Positions 26,667-34,894 of a stretch of DNA of 64,000 bases are shown here, piece by piece. Location of the stretch: contig JACJYC010000015.1 in NCBI GenBank assembly GCA_020636325.1, positions 113,871-177,870 of the forward strand, in the 5' to 3' direction. A program made the position numbers and the translations under genes. The notes beneath the pieces were generated by a model. The model had not been told where the DNA came from. It worked only from the letters and a program-made list of their open reading frames with translations, and searched no databases. The DNA comes from Lewinellaceae bacterium (GTDB lineage: Bacteria; Bacteroidota; Bacteroidia; Chitinophagales; Saprospiraceae). Each line of letters starts with the position of its first letter. Within the stretch, counting starts at the first letter, position 1.

Positions 26667-27628
26667 TCCCCCATCACCAGCACCACATTCCCCGTCTTTT
26701 TTCCGGAATCTACATAACGATAGGCTTCCGCGATTTCCTCCAACGGATAGGTCCGGTCGATCACCGGGCGAAACTCACCTGTTTCCAGCAATTTCCGGAT
26801 CAGCTCCAGACTCGCCTTGACATCGGATGGAATGGGAAAAATGACCCGCTTCCCGCCCCTGAGCTTTGTGATGAGCGGCAGGTAGATGTTCTGGCCGCCC
26901 GGGCCCAGCTCCGAAGACTGGTAAATGCCCCCGGGGCGCAGGATCGGTTTGCATTTGCCGAAAGTACTTTTTCCGACCGCGTCCATGACAAAGTCGTATT
27001 GCCGGTTCTCTTTTGTAAAATCTTCGCGGAGGTAATCGATCACGCGGTCAGCGCCAAGGGACCTGACCAGGTCCAGGTTGGGGGTATTGCACACAGCGGT
27101 CACGTTGGCGCCGAAATGTCTGAGCAGTTGCACGCAGGCCGAACCGATAGCCCCACTCGCCCCGTTGACCAGCACATCGTCGCCGGATTTGACCCGGATC
27201 TTGTTGATGAAATTATAGGCATAATGGGCGCCCTCCGGGCTTGCGGCCGCCTGCTCAAAGGTGATCCCGTCCGGAATAGTGAGGATGTTTCCTTCCGCTT
27301 GAATGGTGATGTATTGCGCATGCGAGCCCAGGCCGTTATCGGCAAATCCCCATACCCGGTTGCCGACCGCGAAATTGGTCACCTTTTTACCCACAACCTC
27401 CACCACTCCTGCGAAATCAGTGCCCGTACTCGCCAACCGGGGTTTGCGCAGACCCGTGAAAAAGCGGATGATCCAGGGGCGGGCCCAGAGGATGCCGCAA
27501 TCCGTGCGGTTGACCGTGGCGGCATGCACCCGGACCAGCACTTCGTCGTCCTTCGGCACAGGGATTTCCACTTCTTTTACACGCAGCAATTCGGGCGGGC
27601 CGTATTGGGTTCGGATGGCGGCTTTCAT
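26663..27628 (-). CDS. NAD(P)-dependent alcohol dehydrogenase / quinone oxidoreductase family protein
   Basis: 321 residues from ATG at 27628 (MKAAIRTQYGPPELL, the standard family opening). The GroES-like half has VLVRVHAATVNRTDCGI and TDFAGVVEVVGKKV. The Rossmann half has the nucleotide site VNGASGAIGSACVQLL and DRVIDY. No catalytic-zinc cysteine cluster is evident, so it is likely a zinc-free reductase of the zeta-crystallin type. The substrate is unknown. Confidence 0.9.
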   Translation of the reverse strand: MKAAIRTQYGPPELLRVKEVEIPVPKDDEVLVRVHAATVNRTDCGILWARPWIIRFFTGLRKPRLASTGTDFAGVVEVVGKKVTNFAVGNRVWGFADNGLGSHAQYITIQAEGNILTIPDGITFEQAAASPEGAHYAYNFINKIRVKSGDDVLVNGASGAIGSACVQLLRHFGANVTAVCNTPNLDLVRSLGADRVIDYLREDFTKENRQYDFVMDAVGKSTFGKCKPILRPGGIYQSSELGPGGQNIYLPLITKLRGGKRVIFPIPSDVKASLELIRKLLETGEFRPVIDRTYPLEEIAEAYRYVDSGKKTGNVVLVMGD

Positions 27629-27896
27629 GGTCTTTTTCCCGGCTTTGGGTACAGGCTTATCCAGCGTCATGACAGTTGACAGGCATTGGTAATCGAGCTA
27701 AAATAAGGAAGTCGGAAGCAGACTCGGCAGGTTTTCGGCGGGGGTGCAGTTTTTTTCGACGAGGGGGCAGGGGGTTGGTCTAATACGCCCCCATCCCTCA
27801 ATTACGGTACAAAGTCGATACTTTAAAGGAGCATGTCCTGTAAACACCGAATGCGGGATGGAGGCTTTTCTACCAGAATGCGTATGGGTCACCCTT

Positions 27897-29822
27897 CTAT
27901 TTGAACAAAAGCTGGGCAAAGGAAAACAAATCATGCCGCCAAACCGGCCAGGTATGTCCGCCTGCGTATTCACTGTAATGGTACCGGATCCCCAATTCGT
28001 CAAATTTTGCACACATGATCTTGCAATTATTGAAGGCGATGTCTTCCGGTCCGCCCATCGAGATCCACAGTTGTTCCAGATTGCCGTTTATAGCCGCCGC
28101 ATTGTTTTTCATCAACTCGTATTGCGGATCCGACAGTTGCGGGTTATTGGCAAACCAGCCTGAACTGAATACCCCAAGGTAAGCGAACTTATCGGTGTTT
28201 TTGATGCCGGCATACAGCGTTTGAAGGCCTCCCATTGACAGCCCCGCAAGGGCTCTGTCCCGGGCATCGGTCTTTACTTTGTAGTTGCTTTCCACGAAAG
28301 GTATGGCTGCCTGCAGTAATTCCGTTTCGAAGCTCCTGAGCAGATTTTCATTAAAACCCGCTATGCCGCCTGGCCCGCCCATATTGCCGTCCAGCATGAC
28401 CACCAACATGGGTTTGGCCTTGCCCTCGGCCAGCAGATTATCAATGATGAGATCCGTTCTGCCCTGGGTTGCCCAACCGCGTTGGTCTTCACCGCCGCCA
28501 TGCAGCAGGTAAAGTACCGGGTATTTTTCGGCAGCATCATCGTATCCAGGAGGCGTGTAGATATACATTTCACGCCAGGCATTCAATGCCCTGGAATAAT
28601 ATTTTTTGATGCGGATATCGCCGTGGGGTACATCCTTGAGGGCATAAAATCCACCGTCTTTGTAAGGGATTTCAATACCGCTCGCCATGCGGCCCATACC
28701 GTAAAAGGTCTCACTCGCAGGGTCGGCCAAGGGTACACCGTCTATCAAAAGTGAATAATAATGAAAACCCCGGCTAATGGTGTCGGTGGTGACGGACCAA
28801 TATCCGCTGGTATCTTTCACCAGGTCATATTTTTTTCCAAGGTCAACCTGCACCTTTTGGGCTTCCGGAGCTTTAAGGCGAAAGACCACCCGGTTGTCGG
28901 GCAATATCTGGGGGTATTGGGCCCTTCTTACATTGGTGATGGCCGGAGATCCCAACACGGTGTATTTCGGGAGAGCGGACACATCCACCGGTTTAAACAG
29001 GAATCTGGAGAACATATACAGCCCATTTTTCCAAACCTTGAAATCGTGCACACCCGGTTCAATATAATATACGTGCGGTACATCCTTTTCGTAGAGATAA
29101 TCGTGGGTTCTTTTGCTGAAAGGGAGCAGTCCGTCCGCATCGCCGCAAGAGATCCACAACAGTTTAAGCAACTTCCTGGCGGCTTCCGGGTCGGGCACCA
29201 GTTCCTCCGGCCTTTTGGTATTCGGAGCGGAGGAGAATCCGCCTACCCAGGCAAATTTGTCCAGGTTCCCCAATCCGAAATTCAGGGACTGACCGCCGCC
29301 CATCGAAAGGCCGGCAATCGCACGGTGCTCCCGATCCGCAAGGGTCGGGTATTTTTTCTCGATGAAAGGGATCAGATCATTGAGCAGGTCCTGTTCAAAA
29401 ACGGCAAAGGCCTCCACCTTGTCCCTGGCGAAAATATTGCCTACGGCACGGTCATCCTTCATGGCCCTTCCGTTCGGCATGACCACGATCATCGGCTCCA
29501 CTTTTCCTTCATCATACAGGTTATCCAGTATGACCTGCGGACTGCCGCCCCTCAGCCATTCCCTTTCGTCGCCGCCGATGCCATGGAGCAGATACAGAAC
29601 GGGGTATTTTTTCTTTTTGTCAAAACCCGGCGGGGTGTAAACCAGCGCCTTACGGGTTGTGCCAACGGTTTTAGAGGTATATTGTATGGAATCCAGCTTA
29701 CCCGAAGCGATTCCGCTCCGAGCCTGATCAAAGCCCATGGGGGCCTGCATTTCAATATCCTGCGATTGGCTTTCACCAAGGACAGCAAACAGTCCCAAAG
29801 CCAGCAATAGGAATTTTTTCAT
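27897..29822 (-). CDS. Secreted double esterase (two Fes/esterase D-like domains around an E-set domain)
   Basis: 641 residues with a signal peptide (ending ESQSQ). The first alpha/beta-hydrolase (about 35-275) has Ser173 in GLSMGGGQ, an acid near Asp228 and His259 (PGVHDFKVW). An E-set/CBM48-like domain (about 295-385: RVVFRLKAPEAQKVQVDL) follows. The second hydrolase (about 400-641) has Ser529 in GLSMGGLQ, an acid near Glu592/Asp593 and His623 (GGHTWPVW). CE1/enterochelin-esterase-like proteins normally carry one such unit preceded by the E-set domain, so a duplication is apparent. Feruloyl or acetyl-xylan esterase activity is possible but not shown by the sequence. Confidence 0.88.
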   Translation of the reverse strand: MKKFLLLALGLFAVLGESQSQDIEMQAPMGFDQARSGIASGKLDSIQYTSKTVGTTRKALVYTPPGFDKKKKYPVLYLLHGIGGDEREWLRGGSPQVILDNLYDEGKVEPMIVVMPNGRAMKDDRAVGNIFARDKVEAFAVFEQDLLNDLIPFIEKKYPTLADREHRAIAGLSMGGGQSLNFGLGNLDKFAWVGGFSSAPNTKRPEELVPDPEAARKLLKLLWISCGDADGLLPFSKRTHDYLYEKDVPHVYYIEPGVHDFKVWKNGLYMFSRFLFKPVDVSALPKYTVLGSPAITNVRRAQYPQILPDNRVVFRLKAPEAQKVQVDLGKKYDLVKDTSGYWSVTTDTISRGFHYYSLLIDGVPLADPASETFYGMGRMASGIEIPYKDGGFYALKDVPHGDIRIKKYYSRALNAWREMYIYTPPGYDDAAEKYPVLYLLHGGGEDQRGWATQGRTDLIIDNLLAEGKAKPMLVVMLDGNMGGPGGIAGFNENLLRSFETELLQAAIPFVESNYKVKTDARDRALAGLSMGGLQTLYAGIKNTDKFAYLGVFSSGWFANNPQLSDPQYELMKNNAAAINGNLEQLWISMGGPEDIAFNNCKIMCAKFDELGIRYHYSEYAGGHTWPVWRHDLFSFAQLLFK

Positions 29823-29872
29823 TGTTTCAGGTATTATTTATGGTATTTGAACACGGCGCCACTTGTGGCCAA

Positions 29873-29998
29873 TCATCCAAATGCATTCATTTGGGATCCT
29901 GTCTTTCTGATCACCACCACCTGCCCCAAGTGATAATGGATATGCTCGACGATGCCGGTTTGGCGATCTGTTGTGGAAGTTGCATAGCGTTTTTTCAT
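29873..29998 (-). pseudogene. C-terminal remnant of a DinB/DUF1572-like protein
   Basis: A 41-codon minus-strand frame reads ...RQTGIVEHIHYHLGQVVVI RKTGS. GIVEHIHYHLGQ resembles the last helix of DinB-superfamily enzymes (H-x3-YH-x-GQ), where His is a metal ligand. The other three helices are absent; upstream sequence is unrelated. It lies just upstream of the double-esterase start. Confidence 0.5.
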
Positions 29999-30026
29999 GA
30001 TTCCGGCAGCCTTTATCCGGAAGGGC

Positions 30027-30542
30027 CTATCCAAAAAGTGTGGTTTGAATATGAAATAATTGCCCGATCAACGGGATCAACCCCAGTGAAACGGCAATGA
30101 ATAAACCTACGCGAATATAGTTCAATTTGCGCCACTGTGCCGTTTTCCGCATCAGGTTTTCCTCCGCTCCGGTCGAACCGGCCATTTTTTCAAATCCGAT
30201 GATCAGGGGGGCGAAATAGGCCAGTGTCCAGGCTCTGACGGCAAAATGGATGCCGAACAGGACCAGGAGCCCGTTCCTGACCGGCGGCAATTTCCAGCAG
30301 AATACGATGGTCAATATGAAAATGACCTCATGGATGGAATGAAAGACCGTCCAGAAGGTTTTCAGGCTGACCCCGTTCTTATCGGCCAGTAAATTGAAGG
30401 TAAAGGGTGGCGCGGCTGTCCACCTGGGCACCAAAACGGCAGTTTCAAAGAGCTGGGCGCCGTTCATCAGGAAATAAATCAGCGTGGTGAAAAACAGCCA
30501 GCATTCCGCGCGCGTCAGGTAATCGGTCGTGATGTGTTCCAT
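30027..30542 (-). CDS. Four-helix membrane protein co-transcribed with a MarR regulator
   Basis: 171 residues with four membrane helices (about 14-32, 68-85, 90-112 and 145-165) and an aromatic, charge-poor first loop. I do not recognise the family; the layout resembles DUF1772-type small membrane proteins. The gene begins 3 bases after the MarR stop codon, so it is the likely target or partner of that regulator. Confidence 0.7.
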   Translation of the reverse strand: MEHITTDYLTRAECWLFFTTLIYFLMNGAQLFETAVLVPRWTAAPPFTFNLLADKNGVSLKTFWTVFHSIHEVIFILTIVFCWKLPPVRNGLLVLFGIHFAVRAWTLAYFAPLIIGFEKMAGSTGAEENLMRKTAQWRKLNYIRVGLFIAVSLGLIPLIGQLFHIQTTLFG

Positions 30543-30545
30543 GGA

Positions 30546-31019
30546 TCAGGCGGGTTGGTTGGTGAGTTGTTCGGTGGTTTCGCGCATGATCCGGATAGCC
30601 TCGCTGAAGTACCTTTCAATGGTCCGGATCTCGGCTTCCGAAAAGGACGCGATCAGGGCCGTCGATTTCCGGTCGAGTTCGGCAAACAGCGGCGTCATCA
30701 GCTCGGTGGTGCGGCGGGTATCCGGTACGACCATGACTTTGCGCCGGTCGGCTTTATCCAGGCGGCGTTTGACCAGCTTTTTCTTTTCCAGCCGGTCGAT
30801 CAATCCCGTTACAGCGCCGGTGGTCAACCCCGTCAGGGCTGCAATGTCTCCGGCCGTCATTTCCCCTTTCTCAAGGATGAGGCCCAGGTATTTGTGGTCG
30901 GTTCCGGACAAGCCGGCTTTCCCGGCGATGGCCTCATGCATCAGGATGGACGCATCAGAGTATTGCCGGCTGATCTTTCGGAATTGGTTGATTTGCTCCG
31001 TGTTTGAAGTTTTGTTCAT
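30546..31019 (-). CDS. MarR-family transcriptional regulator
   Basis: 157 residues. The winged helix shows MTAGDIAALTGLTTGAVTGLIDRLEKKKLVKRRLDKADRRKVMV, the classic MarR recognition helix and wing (D-x-R-x). Upstream and downstream helices form the dimer interface. MarR proteins usually repress their own operon and are relieved by phenolic or oxidative ligands, which would here control the membrane protein gene 3 bases downstream. Confidence 0.92.
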   Translation of the reverse strand: MNKTSNTEQINQFRKISRQYSDASILMHEAIAGKAGLSGTDHKYLGLILEKGEMTAGDIAALTGLTTGAVTGLIDRLEKKKLVKRRLDKADRRKVMVVPDTRRTTELMTPLFAELDRKSTALIASFSEAEIRTIERYFSEAIRIMRETTEQLTNQPA

Positions 31020-31107
31020 GCCATTTATCTTAATAACTAATTATCTTAGAAACAAAGATAAATGAAATTTCTTTGATCGTGCGCCCTTCAAGCCAATTAT
31101 TTTATTT

Positions 31108-31265
31108 TTAAGGCTTTAACACGCCTGCATCGATCAATGCCTGAAAAGCGTCATTCATCGTATCTGATAAGGGCCGGAAAGTCATGTCCAATTCCTTTTT
31201 GATCTTTGAATTGTCCGCATTCCAGGGAATATTGATATTGTTTCGGATATACCTGCGGGTCAGGT
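31108..31265 (-). pseudogene. C-terminal remnant of an extended SDR (dihydroflavonol reductase/epimerase-like)
   Basis: The minus strand reads ...RRYIRNNINIPWNADNSKIK KELDMTFRPLSDTMNDAFQA LIDAGVLKP-stop. The pattern of a helix, then elL-x-x-x-FRPL-x-(D/E)-T-(M/I)-x-D, then a final helix is the C-terminal signature of extended short-chain reductases. The NAD-binding and catalytic parts are missing. The frame joins AraC-like sequence at about 31265. Confidence 0.65.
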
Positions 31266-31460
31266 TTTTATGTATGATACGCCGCAACTCTTATCCTTTA
31301 ATGAAATCATATACAAGCCATTTGACACCTTGGTCCCAACATACGATTTGGGTACAAAGAATTCCTTTGCATCTATCAAACTGATGAGGGGATGTGCAGG
31401 CTTACCAAGGCCAAGGGTTTGATGCAATTGACTAATGGATTCAATATTTATTATCGGCAT
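31266..31460 (-). pseudogene. N-terminal remnant of an AraC-family regulator
   Basis: The frame from ATG at 31460 begins IINIESISQLHQTLGLGKPAHPLISLIDA and continues to SNGLYMISLKDKSCGVSYIK, then stops. It matches the start of Bacteroidota AraC regulators, whose sensor domain opens with a LH-x2-GL-x2-P-x-HPL motif. The rest of the sensor domain and the whole HTH are missing. The coding sequence breaks off at the junction with the SDR remnant, as expected if a deletion joined the two genes. Confidence 0.65.
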
Positions 31461-31523
31461 CCTTTCTAATGTTTTGTCATTTTCAAAATAGAAAACAAAG
31501 TTCCGAAAGCTTTTGGTCAGCCA

Positions 31524-31688
31524 CTAGTGGCGCGAAATTTAAGTAGCACCATAGTTTCGGGAGGCTATTTTTTCGACAGGCAAGGCGCGAGAAGGGAGCA
31601 TAGCGGGACTCTGTGACCGCCGAGCAACGCAGCATGTCGGAAAAAGAGGCCGCGAAACTTGTGTGGTATCTAGATTTCGCGCCACTAG
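31524..31688. mobile_element. 165-base palindromic MITE-like element
   Basis: The ends are CTAGTGGCGCGAAATTTAAG and, on the opposite strand, CTAGTGGCGCGAAATCTAGA. The similarity continues inward through ACC...GTTTCG and TTTTT-CGACA, so almost the whole element folds back on itself. No coding frame of substance and no clear target duplication were seen. It sits between the AraC remnant and the methyltransferase gene. No second copy is present in the window. Confidence 0.65.
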
Positions 31689-31744
31689 CACAAAACGCTG
31701 ATTGGAAAACACATATCGGGGATTCCTTCTTTGCGCTCAGCAAA

Positions 31745-32347
31745 TCACTTCAACCTCGCCAATACTACCAGCCCTTTATCCGTATCCCGCTCCCGGTAAT
31801 CCTCCACCAGCGTTTCAACTTCAAAACCGCTCTCTTCGAGCAACCGGCGCACGACGTCCGCAGCCAGTCCGCTGTAGTAAAAGGTTTCACCGAACATTTC
31901 GCCGGTGATCTCGCCGTCCGCTCCGCTGTGCGAAAACAGGAACAGACCGCCGGGCTTCAACCATGCGGCTATTTTAAGAAACACCGTGTCCTGGACTTCA
32001 TAAGGTAAATGGAACAGGGCGTCCCAGGCGAGGATGGCGTCGAAGGGTTCCCCGTCTTCGTATTCGAGGATATCGCAGACCTCAAACCGGGCGTCCGGCA
32101 GGTGCAGGCCTTCCGCGATCCGGATCATGTTTTCGGCGGCGTCAATACCGGTCAACCGGAAGCCCCGGTCGCACAAATATGCCGCATTCGGGATGCCGCA
32201 ACCGCAGCCCAGGTCCAATATCCGGGCGCCGGGCCCCTGGCGATCGCCAAGATCCGTTACCATCCGGCTTACGAATGACCTGCGGCGGTTTTCCGCCCAT
32301 TGACCGGCTATTCTGTTGTAGGCATTTTTGTTGGAGATCTTTTGCAT
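31745..32347 (-). CDS. Class I SAM-dependent methyltransferase
   Basis: 200 residues from ATG at 32347 (MQKISNKNAYNRIAGQWAEN). Motif I is ILDLGCGCG, followed by LTGIDAAENMIRIAE, ARFEVCDILEYE and DAILAWDALFHLP. The post-I acidic residue and the motif II/III layout are typical of class I enzymes. The substrate is unknown. The 5' side faces the repeat array. Confidence 0.9.
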   Translation of the reverse strand: MQKISNKNAYNRIAGQWAENRRRSFVSRMVTDLGDRQGPGARILDLGCGCGIPNAAYLCDRGFRLTGIDAAENMIRIAEGLHLPDARFEVCDILEYEDGEPFDAILAWDALFHLPYEVQDTVFLKIAAWLKPGGLFLFSHSGADGEITGEMFGETFYYSGLAADVVRRLLEESGFEVETLVEDYRERDTDKGLVVLARLK

Positions 32348-32402
32348 TCGGCCCATCGGGTTGGTGATCGGTTTAAAGATAAAATTTTACCTCCACGCAG
32401 CA

Positions 32403-33935
32403 ACGGGCGTTCCCAATATACACGGCCTGCCGCCACTTTTAAATTTCGCATTTTTTCTTTTGCATTTTGCATTTGATCAACAAGTCAAGAGGCAACGGGA
32501 AGTTGCCGCTTGACACCACACAAAAGACCAAAAGCAACGCCTTACGGACGCCCGTCAATTACTAAAACGTCCTTAACGAAGACGGCGCGGGCAGCCGGAC
32601 AGCAGTGCTTGAGCATTCGTCGGCTTGGTCCATTCAAACAGGATTTCTCCCGGATTTTCCACACAACGAACGCTCCAATAATGAACGGCCGCCACTTTTA
32701 AATTTCGCATTTTTTCTTTTGCATTTTGCATTTGATCAACAAGTCAAGAAGCAACAGGAAGTTGCCGCTTGACACCACACAAAAAACCAAACGCAACGCC
32801 TTACGGACGCCCGTCAACTACCAAAAACGTCCTTAACGAAGACGGCGCGCGTGGGCGGACAGCAGTGCTTGAACATTCGCCGGCTTGGTCCAGTGGACCA
32901 AAGGCGCAGCCCGAGTTTGCTGTCCTAGCGTTTTTTTGGTTCCTTTTTTGGGGCAATGCCAAAAAAGGGACAAAAACCAGAAGCAACGATCAGAAACCAA
33001 GGGTTAACCACTAAAAAGGTAAAAAACAACACCTTCACTCCGATGTCTTCTTTGCTTGGCGCTGCCTTTAGCCTTGTCACTTTCTTTTGGCGCCCAAAAG
33101 AAAGTAACCAAAGAAAAGGCTCCGGCTACGCATCTGTGCCTAAAATTGCCCTGCATTCCGTTGCACAGAATAAACTCGCCCTCAGGTTTTTGCAGTTGTC
33201 TGTTTTTTGTGATTGCCTGGCTGCCTGGCTTTGCCTTGATTTCTCAGGTCGGGCTCAAACAGTATTCTGTGCGGCCACTCCATTCCAGCCAATGTCTTAT
33301 CCTTCGCGCCTTCAGGCTGTTTGAGGGGTAAATGTCCAAAAGCGCGAAGGATAATGCCGCGGCACGCGGTATAACGGCCCATCTGCTGATGCCGGAACCC
33401 TCGCTGGCAGTGTTCGTCGTCCATTCAAACAGGATTTCTCCCGGATTTTCCACACAACGAACGCTCCAAAAATGAACGGCCGCCACTTTTAAATTTCGCA
33501 TTTTTTCTTTTACATTTTGCATTTGATCAACAAGTCAAGAAGCAACGGGAAGTTGCCGCTTGACACCACACAAAAAACCAAAAGCAACGCCTTACGGACG
33601 CCCGTCAATTACCAAAAACCTACTTGACGAAGACGGCGCGCGTGGGCGTCCGCTAGTGCTTGAGCGGAGCGAGTTTAGCGGACTAGCGTTTTTTTGGTTC
33701 CTTTTTTGGGGCAATGCCAAAAAAGGGACAAAAACCAGAAGCAACGACCAGAAAATCAAAACCTCATCAACCAAAAGATCAAATGCAACCCTTTTGACAA
33801 GTCAAGAGGCAACGGGAAGTTGCCGCTTGACACCATACAAAAGACCAAACGCAACGCCCTACGGACGTTTGTCAACTACCAAAAACGCCAGTAATAGAAC
33901 CGGCGCGCGTAGCCCGAATTGCAAACCTGCAGACT
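32403..33935. repeat. Array of modular intergenic repeats sharing a conserved hairpin
   Basis: Four units start near 32430, 32689, 33480 and 33798 (the last lacks the left part). The shared left module is CCGCCACTTTTAAATTTCGC plus a T/TGCATTT run. A hairpin follows: GTCAAG-A-GGCAAC-GGGAA-GTTGCC-G-CTTGAC at 32484-32514, 32743-32773, 33534-33564 and 33801-33831. Next comes CAACGCCTTACGGACGCCCG. A module with TCCCGGATTTTCCACACAAC recurs at 32649 and 33437. Two units end with a palindrome (TTTTTTGGGGCAATGCCAAA) near 32950 and 33710. There is no conserved protein frame. Partial copies occur at 63441-63557. Confidence 0.85.
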
Positions 33936-33992
33936 TTGGTTCCCGTTCTCTTTCGGCCTTTTGGGGTCATCACAACTGACCGCTGATCAGTG

Positions 33993-34592
33993 TTAAACCC
34001 AACGCCGAACCCGCGCCCGATAATCCCTGAACGCTGCCCCGTGTATCCCATCCAGATAACCCTCCTCCAACCGGATCTTGACCGCGAGGCTGAAATAGCT
34101 CAACACCAGAAAACAAAGGCTCACCGCATTGGGCAGCATCAGGAAAAAACCCAGGTAAGACAAGATCAGGGCGGCATATACCGGGTTTCGGGAAAAGCGG
34201 TACAACCCGCCGGTGACAAGGGGCGTTTTTTCATCCTCGTCCAAGGCCAGTCGCCAGGAGTTCCCCATCTGCCATTGGGCAACCGCCGTAATCCCCAACC
34301 CCAGAAAGGCTGCCGTCACACCAGCCAGGGCGATCCAATCATGCAACAACCACGGAATGGGAACAAGCAGCGGGTAATTGGCCGCAAGGAAGACATAGTT
34401 AATGGCTACAACGGCCATCAGCAACATGCAAAACCCGGAAGTCCGGTTTACAATACCCGAAATGCCGCTTTTTTCGCGAGCCTTCAGCGGGTTAATGCCG
34501 GTCCGGCGGTAGAGCATCCAGGAGCGAACGCCTATGATGCCCCCGAAATAAGAAACGAGATAGAACAGGGCGGCAAGCTGAAGAATGGTCAT
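33993..34592 (-). CDS. Isoprenylcysteine carboxyl methyltransferase (ICMT)/PEMT-like membrane protein
   Basis: 199 residues from ATG at 34592 (an in-frame TTG lies 2 codons upstream). It has five predicted membrane helices. The family's SAM-binding C-terminal region is clear: GNSWRLALDEDEKTPLVTGG, then LYRFSRNPVYAALILSYLGF and a final EEGYLDGIHGAAFRDYRARV. Bacterial members methylate small molecules or lipids of unknown identity. It is flanked by repeats on both sides. Confidence 0.85.
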   Translation of the reverse strand: MTILQLAALFYLVSYFGGIIGVRSWMLYRRTGINPLKAREKSGISGIVNRTSGFCMLLMAVVAINYVFLAANYPLLVPIPWLLHDWIALAGVTAAFLGLGITAVAQWQMGNSWRLALDEDEKTPLVTGGLYRFSRNPVYAALILSYLGFFLMLPNAVSLCFLVLSYFSLAVKIRLEEGYLDGIHGAAFRDYRARVRRWV

Positions 34593-34663
34593 TGGCAAAA
34601 GGCGGTTGGTTATTATTTTCCGATCGATCCGGTTTGCTTGCCCAAGGTATTTGCTTGCCTCCC

Positions 34664-34864
34664 CGCACCCGGGATTCTTAAGCCCGCAGGGATTGAGAAG
34701 CCTACTTGCAACATCCGGCTTACCAATCGGCCTGTCCTGAGGGCCAGCCTCGCTTAGTAATCCGCACCCGGGATTCTTAAGCCCGCAGGCAGGCAGGGAT
34801 TGAGAAGCCTGATCCCCCGGCTTACCAATCGGCCTGTCCTCAGGGCCAGGCTCGCTTAGTAATC
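34664..34864. repeat. Two direct copies of a 100-base repeat
   Basis: Copies at 34664-34762 and 34763-34864, both starting CGCACCCGGGATTCTTAAGC and ending GCTCGCTTAGTAATC, with a small indel and a few substitutions. A short inverse copy is at 25271-25313. No coding frame. Confidence 0.88.
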
Positions 34865-34894
34865 CGGGGGATCGGGAATGAGAAGCTATCCGGA

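Noticed and set aside
32484..33831. Integron attC sites
   Set aside because: The hairpin core does not fit RYYYAAC/GTTRRRY, and no integrase gene was found in the window.
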